DNA of 64,000 nt. Source: Halocaridina rubra (lineage: Eukaryota > Arthropoda > Malacostraca > Decapoda > Atyidae). A program made the position numbers and the translations under genes. Below the pieces are notes generated by a model. That model did no database searches. It saw only the letters and a program-made list of their open reading frames with translations, and was not told the DNA's origin. The stretch covers positions 18,501-82,500 of the forward strand of contig JAXCGZ010011617.1 of assembly GCA_037179515.1 (NCBI GenBank), in the 5' to 3' direction. The first letter of the stretch is position 1. The number at the start of each line of letters is the position of its first letter. This document shows positions 53,717-64,000 of this stretch, in pieces.

Positions 53717-54062
53717 AAAGAACTCAAACAGCATTTATTTACTAGGCAAATCAAGCAGCTGTTGAATAATACTTAATACAGTATTGGTGCATCATTATGT
53801 CCAGGTTAAGGTCAGGCTACTGTTTTGTTTTATTACAAGATAAGTATGAGATTGCTGTATTGGAGCTTTTGTTAACTATTGCCGTCATACTTTAAATTAT
53901 GTGAAATGTATATTAAACTGCCTGCCAAGGAGCTCTTGCTCTGCAGGCTAGTGCCTCTGAATATAAAGTGCATATTTATTCCAGTATATATACTGAATAT
54001 TTGGCAATTAAATCTATGACTCTATGACTATGACTGCCAATGCAGCAGCATCAGTGAGTACA

Positions 54063-57737
<3,675 letters not shown>

Positions 57738-57774
57738 ATATATATTTGCTTTGTTTTATTTAATGGGCTTTTCC

Positions 57775-57948
<174 letters not shown>

Positions 57949-58284
57949 CTGAACTGTTAACATACAGTCGAAAATGGTAGAAAAAAGCCCATTAAAGAAA
58001 ACGACGAAAAAATATTTCCTATTAGTACAGTACTTATTAATTTCATGACCTTATCTGGCCACCTTCTCAAATACAATTACAAGAGATACAGCTAGCAAAC
58101 AAGAACACATGAACAAAAGAAAAACCACAAGGGAATTTAAAAGCGATCAAGAGATATCAATCTTAATTACCAGCCGGGGTCAGTCGATAATCCCCACACA
58201 CTGGCCGAAAAGGAAAATAAAATCAATAGTTGACTAAATTGAAAAAAAAAAACAATAATAGTAAAAATAGAAATAGAAATAATG

Positions 58285-58585
58285 TGTCGTAAGGCATTTC
58301 AGAGATGCCTATAAGTGCCGGATGGCAGTGACGTGCTCAATACTCACCGATCGCCTGTGTAGCTACAGAGAATCGGTCAGAGATCAGACCTTGTCAGGGG
58401 CAGACGTCACGTCCACAGCTTAGCTAGTCTCCCCCTTGGGGGAAATAAATCCTATCAGGAAGATGCCTATCTGTTATCTCCAACCACGCTACCAAAAGAA
58501 GAACGACACCACAATTATTGGTGTAAAATAGTGGGATGAAAATCCCACCACATTGATGACACTCTGTGGGATAGTGTTCACACCA
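58285..58585 (+). repeat. 5' LTR
   Basis: TATAAG at 58,312-58,317 (TATA-like) and AATAAA near 58,445 (poly-A signal). About 65 bp shorter than the 3' LTR because of a deletion after CCCCCTTGGGGG. Confidence 0.75.
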
Positions 58586-59958
58586 AATTGGTGAACAGCT
58601 CGGGATCAGTACACGCCATTACTTCAGCGAAGAGAAAGAAGAATTAAAAATAGAAGAAAAAATATATAGCATCTATGGAAGAAATGTTCGAGTGATGAAG
58701 AAACTTCTAGACGCTTACAAGCAGCGAGAGAGCGACGCCGAGAAAGTCTGAGCTCCCCCTTCACCTACAGTATCATATTACCAGATCCAGTCACTCAACC
58801 GCCCCCGTATTGGCAAGGCCTCCAGCAGTAAAAGTGCAACGAGCGCCTTCGTGGACGCCACCATCACAGTGAGCCGAATTGTGACCGGGGCTTTGAGTGA
58901 AAAAGCCCCTTCCAGAAGTATATGTTGCCGGATCCAACCAAGAAGATGGTGATTCGTCAATTTTACGCAAGAGATGAAGTTGGCGGGAACCCCCTGCAAC
59001 CAGAAGAAACAATGAATCCCTATACATGTTCTAACTTTAGTGAAAAGAGAAAGAAAGGGTATGGAAAATCCCTTATTAGTTAAATTACAAAGTATGTTCC
59101 CCCACGTATTAGAACTGAAAAAATGGGAAAGAAAATGTCTCCAATGTCTTTGATCACAATATGAAAGGACAAAATTTATATATATATATCTTTTTTTCTA
59201 GCTTTAAGATAATTATAAGTTAAAAAAAACTCAGATTCTCCCTTAGATATAAGTTAGTAGAATAAGTGTCCTTAATAAATTGTACAATTTGCAAAAATCA
59301 TAACAAGTTGTTTTCTGCTTAAATACTGTATTATCATTGTTTTGAATCATGATTTAATCTTTGTGTTCATTGAGTTTGCAGAAGAATCCCACTCCTCATT
59401 TAGTTCTTAGGTTGAGAGGTGGTATGCAGAGCTTTGTGAAGAAAGATCATAGACGAATATGTTTTATATTATGTTCATTGAGTTCTTATATCAGTTTGTC
59501 CTTGAATAGTAATTACATATTGTAATTGTGAATGTTTTTAACTTTTCACACCATAATAAATGTTTGTTTTAAAAGTGCTTGCATATATTATGTCCAAATG
59601 TATTGTGTACTGTTTGATTAATGAAATAGCTTAATTAGCTTTGTTCTTAAGTACTTTTGCCAATGCTTTCTTGCTATATGTTGCAATTAAGAATACTTAA
59701 GTTTGATTTTGTGATTTTGATTACAATACTTATTATAAAGAACAGATTTTTGTTTGTCAGTTTTTTGCATAGTAATTTTGATATTACTGTACTGTGTTTA
59801 GATAATTGTATGAGATTGTAATAGTTTCATAAGTCAGTTTCTTAGATAGTTCTGCCCTGTTTTTGTAAAATAATGATAGTTAGAAAATTGTAAGGCTCTC
59901 ATAGAAGTATTTATGATTCAGTCTGAAATATGAGATACTTCAGATTGGTGGTGGGGAG

Positions 59959-60329
59959 TGTTGTAAGGCATTTCAGAGATGCCTATAAGTGCCGGATGGC
60001 AGTGACGCGCTCGATACCCACCGATCGCATGAGTAGCTACAGAGAGTCAGTGAGAGGTCAGATCTTGTTCGGGGCAGACGTCACGTCCACAGCTTAACAG
60101 TCTCCCCCTTGGGGGCGGGAATCCGGAATCGTTCGTGACAGGAACCGTAGGAATTGGAGCTCTGAGGAATTAATTGTTAATCTAGAAATAAACACATCTC
60201 AAGAAGATGCTTATCAGTTATCACCACCCACGCTACCAAAAGAAGAAAAACACCACAATTATTGGTGTAAAATACTGGGATGAGAATCCCACCACATTGA
60301 TGACACTCGGTGGGATAGTGTTCACACCA
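59959..60329 (+). repeat. 3' LTR
   Basis: Same TATAAG and AATAAA signals (about 59,986 and 60,187). The extra segment CGGGAATCCGGAATCGTTCG is absent from the 5' LTR. Point differences from the 5' LTR suggest an old insertion. Confidence 0.75.
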
Positions 60330-60379
60330 CAAATGAAAATAAAAATAAAATATTGGAGGCCTCATTTACATAAAATAAC

Positions 60380-61464
<1,085 letters not shown>

Positions 61465-61892
61465 GTTGACTGTCAGGAGCAGAACTCTGAAGTAAAGTGG
61501 GGACCCCTTAAGTTAGTGTTCTATTTTATAATTACTGTCTGTATTTTTTCTTTTCTATGCAGATATTTTTATGGAAAATAAAATTTTCAATTTATAATTA
61601 TGTTTGATTTGTCGAAAATTCCTGTAAAACACATTAGTTTTAAACATCATCTGGTGTGCTGATGTATCTACACAAGTACAGGACACCTGTAAATTCAGTA
61701 CATAATAAAAGGGCGTCTCAGAGGAATATGTTCATATACCTTTAACATAAGATGCTATGCTTCCTTAGAGCTTGTGAAGAATTAGGACATGACTTTACAC
61801 AAAATATTAAATTATATAAACAATTTAATGAAAAATAATAACCTAACCTAACCAAACTATTAGGACCTATAAAAGATTTCTGGTCACAATTC

Positions 61893-62035
61893 TTCATGAG
61901 CTCCGAACGCTCGACTCAAGAAGTGACAAACCCATGTTTGACCCACCGATGGACACTGGGAAGGGCATCCAGCCTTAATTATCTAGCTCCAGGCTGTGTC
62001 CACTCTCGCTTGAATGGGGAATAATTATGACAAAA
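61893..62035 (+). mobile_element. SINE-A copy, full length
   Basis: Head CTCCGAACGCTCGACTCAAG, GACAAACCCATGTTTGACCC, core GGGCATCCAGCCTTAATTAT, end GGGGAATAATTATGACA then A-rich tail. Confidence 0.78.
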
Positions 62036-62858
<823 letters not shown>

Positions 62859-63029
62859 GTGATAGTAAAATTTGCCAGATAACGGGAAAGTAGAATCAGA
62901 GATGAGCAAGACATGGTGTACATCCCAATAAGGAAAAGGAAGAAAGACAGAAAGAAAAAAAAAGCTTCCGGGAATTCCAAAGTCCAAACTCGTCTTCCTC
63001 CCCAAGAAGATTCTCAGCCTTGCCAGATA

Positions 63030-63490
63030 AAAATACATACATAGACATAGACACAAGCCTCATTCCCCCTTGTATGGGGGGTGGCTGAGCCAAGAAACGT
63101 GCATTCACCACGATCCACATACACACCCCAACCACTCCTCTTAGCTCCTTGGGGATAGAGAGTTGCCACGTCTCCCCTCCCTTTCCACCCTGCTTGGGTC
63201 ACCCACATGGTAGGTGGGCGAGGATATACAATGAGGCCCGACAGCCGCAGCTGGTTTACCCCCACCGCTTCATCAAATGACAACTCCCCTCACACCCGTC
63301 CACCACAGTTCACTGAGCTAGCAGGTGCGAATAATCCCTTTGGGCCGCGTCATATATGCACAATCTTCCTCCACTCATTCCTATCTCTTGCACGCACTCT
63401 TCCCTGTTCCACTGACATTCCACGTGCATTCAGTGCTCTTTTCACGCCATCCATCCATCTCACTCTAGGTCTCCCTCTTAACCTAACTCC
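63030..63490 (-). mobile_element. RTE-like LINE 3' fragment
   Basis: On the minus strand 63,480-63,355 reads RGRPRVRWMDGVKRALNARG then MSVEQGRVRARDRNEWRKIV and a stop, the typical C-terminus of an RTE/Jockey-type polymerase. A 3' UTR with GGGCCGCGT-type and CTCAGCCACCCCCCATACAA sequence follows, ending near 63,030. The catalytic domain is absent. Confidence 0.75.
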
Positions 63491-64000
63491 AAACACTTCT
63501 TTACTTAATGATGAAATCATGTGGTTTTAATGTTATTGTTATAAAATTCCAAATTGTACTGCGTTGAAATGCTGAAAATTTAAATTTATTAAAAAATATT
63601 CATACAGGATATTTAAAGCGTTCTAATAAAGTGAGTACTGGACTCGGAATAAAATAATTAATTACAGAATACTTGGCAAGCAATCACTGGTTTTCGAAAA
63701 AGAAAAAATGTGTGATTCAAAATTTGATTCACTTACACAGAAGATGACTAAAATGGACAAAAATAAGTCTACTATTATTTTAAAGAATAAAAAACTTAAT
63801 ATATCTTAAGGATGTATTTACCAAACAAAATAAGGATGGCCGGCTGACGGAGGCCAAGGCAAACTTCTTATAATCTTGGGTTCAGATCACTTGTTAATCC
63901 CAATACTTTTTACAGTAACATATATATGAATCAGTTATAGTAGTAGTAGTAGTAGGAAAGAGAGAGAGAGTAGTAGAGAGAGAAGTGGTAATAGTAGTAG
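63491..64000. other. No gene recognised; (TAG)n at the edge
   Basis: AT-rich, with a TAG/GA-rich simple-sequence region from about 63,937 to the window end. Confidence 0.55.

Larger units (their letters stand above)
58285..60329 (+). mobile_element. Non-autonomous LTR retroelement
   Basis: Two direct repeats, 58,285-58,585 and 59,959-60,329, start TGTCGTAAGGC / TGTTGTAAGGC and end TTCACACCA. The second is preceded by a purine tract, GGTGGTGGGGAG (59,946-59,958), as expected for a polypurine tract. The 1.37-kb interior has no reverse transcriptase, protease or integrase and only short frames, so it depends on another element. No target duplication was confirmed. Confidence 0.75.

Noticed and set aside
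61838..61856. AACCTAACCTAACC as telomeric repeat
   Set aside because: Only two to three CCTAA units, no array; chance in AT-rich sequence.

Overview
The window is animal nuclear DNA, most likely from a decapod crustacean or a close relative. Three things point there: intron-rich genes separated by very long (TA)n, (CT)n, (GT)n and (AAT)n arrays; many tRNA-derived SINEs; and several L2/CR1-type and RTE-like LINEs. The assignment to decapods is inference from repeat style; nothing here names the species.

Two host genes can be reconstructed exon by exon with consistent GT/AG sites and reading phase. (1) On the minus strand, 8,671-21,664, is the lingerer/UBAP2L orthologue. It has 17 coding exons and encodes 1,192 aa: a UBA domain, an RGG-rich part, the conserved VEMP...QF..LEFG motif, a long S/G/P/Q-rich part, and a C-terminal end in ASYWGTN. 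A CpG-containing region near 25.65-25.83 kb with NRF1-, E-box- and CRE-like sites is the probable promoter. (2) On the plus strand, 40,292-49,011, is a 7-exon gene of 458 aa. I read it as a T4 Rnl1-type RNA ligase, because the nucleotidyltransferase motifs I, III, IV and V occur in order. A possible alternative terminal exon (45,658-45,877) would truncate the enzyme just after motif I.

The rest is mobile DNA. At 1-2.6 kb is a LINE, with a near-identical antisense copy in intron 1 of the ligase gene (41.2-43.55 kb). At 2.6-4.3 kb and 16.7-17.97 kb (inverted, in a lingerer intron) are two copies of an element built from ~178-bp tandem repeats. At 30.8-36.3 kb lies a chain of five copies of a CR1-like LINE, each sitting between (CA)n/(GT)n tracts at both ends; this suggests insertion into microsatellites, including those left by earlier copies. 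At 49.6-54.04 kb is a nearly full-length but frameshifted two-ORF LINE. At 53.4-57.95 kb is a nest of TA-flanked DNA transposons, including a pogo-like element with a Brinker-type HTH, and palindromic LINE tails. At 58.3-60.3 kb is a non-autonomous LTR element. At least 13 copies of one SINE family and two of another are scattered through the window. A 159-bp-arm near-perfect palindrome lies at 28,542-28,866.
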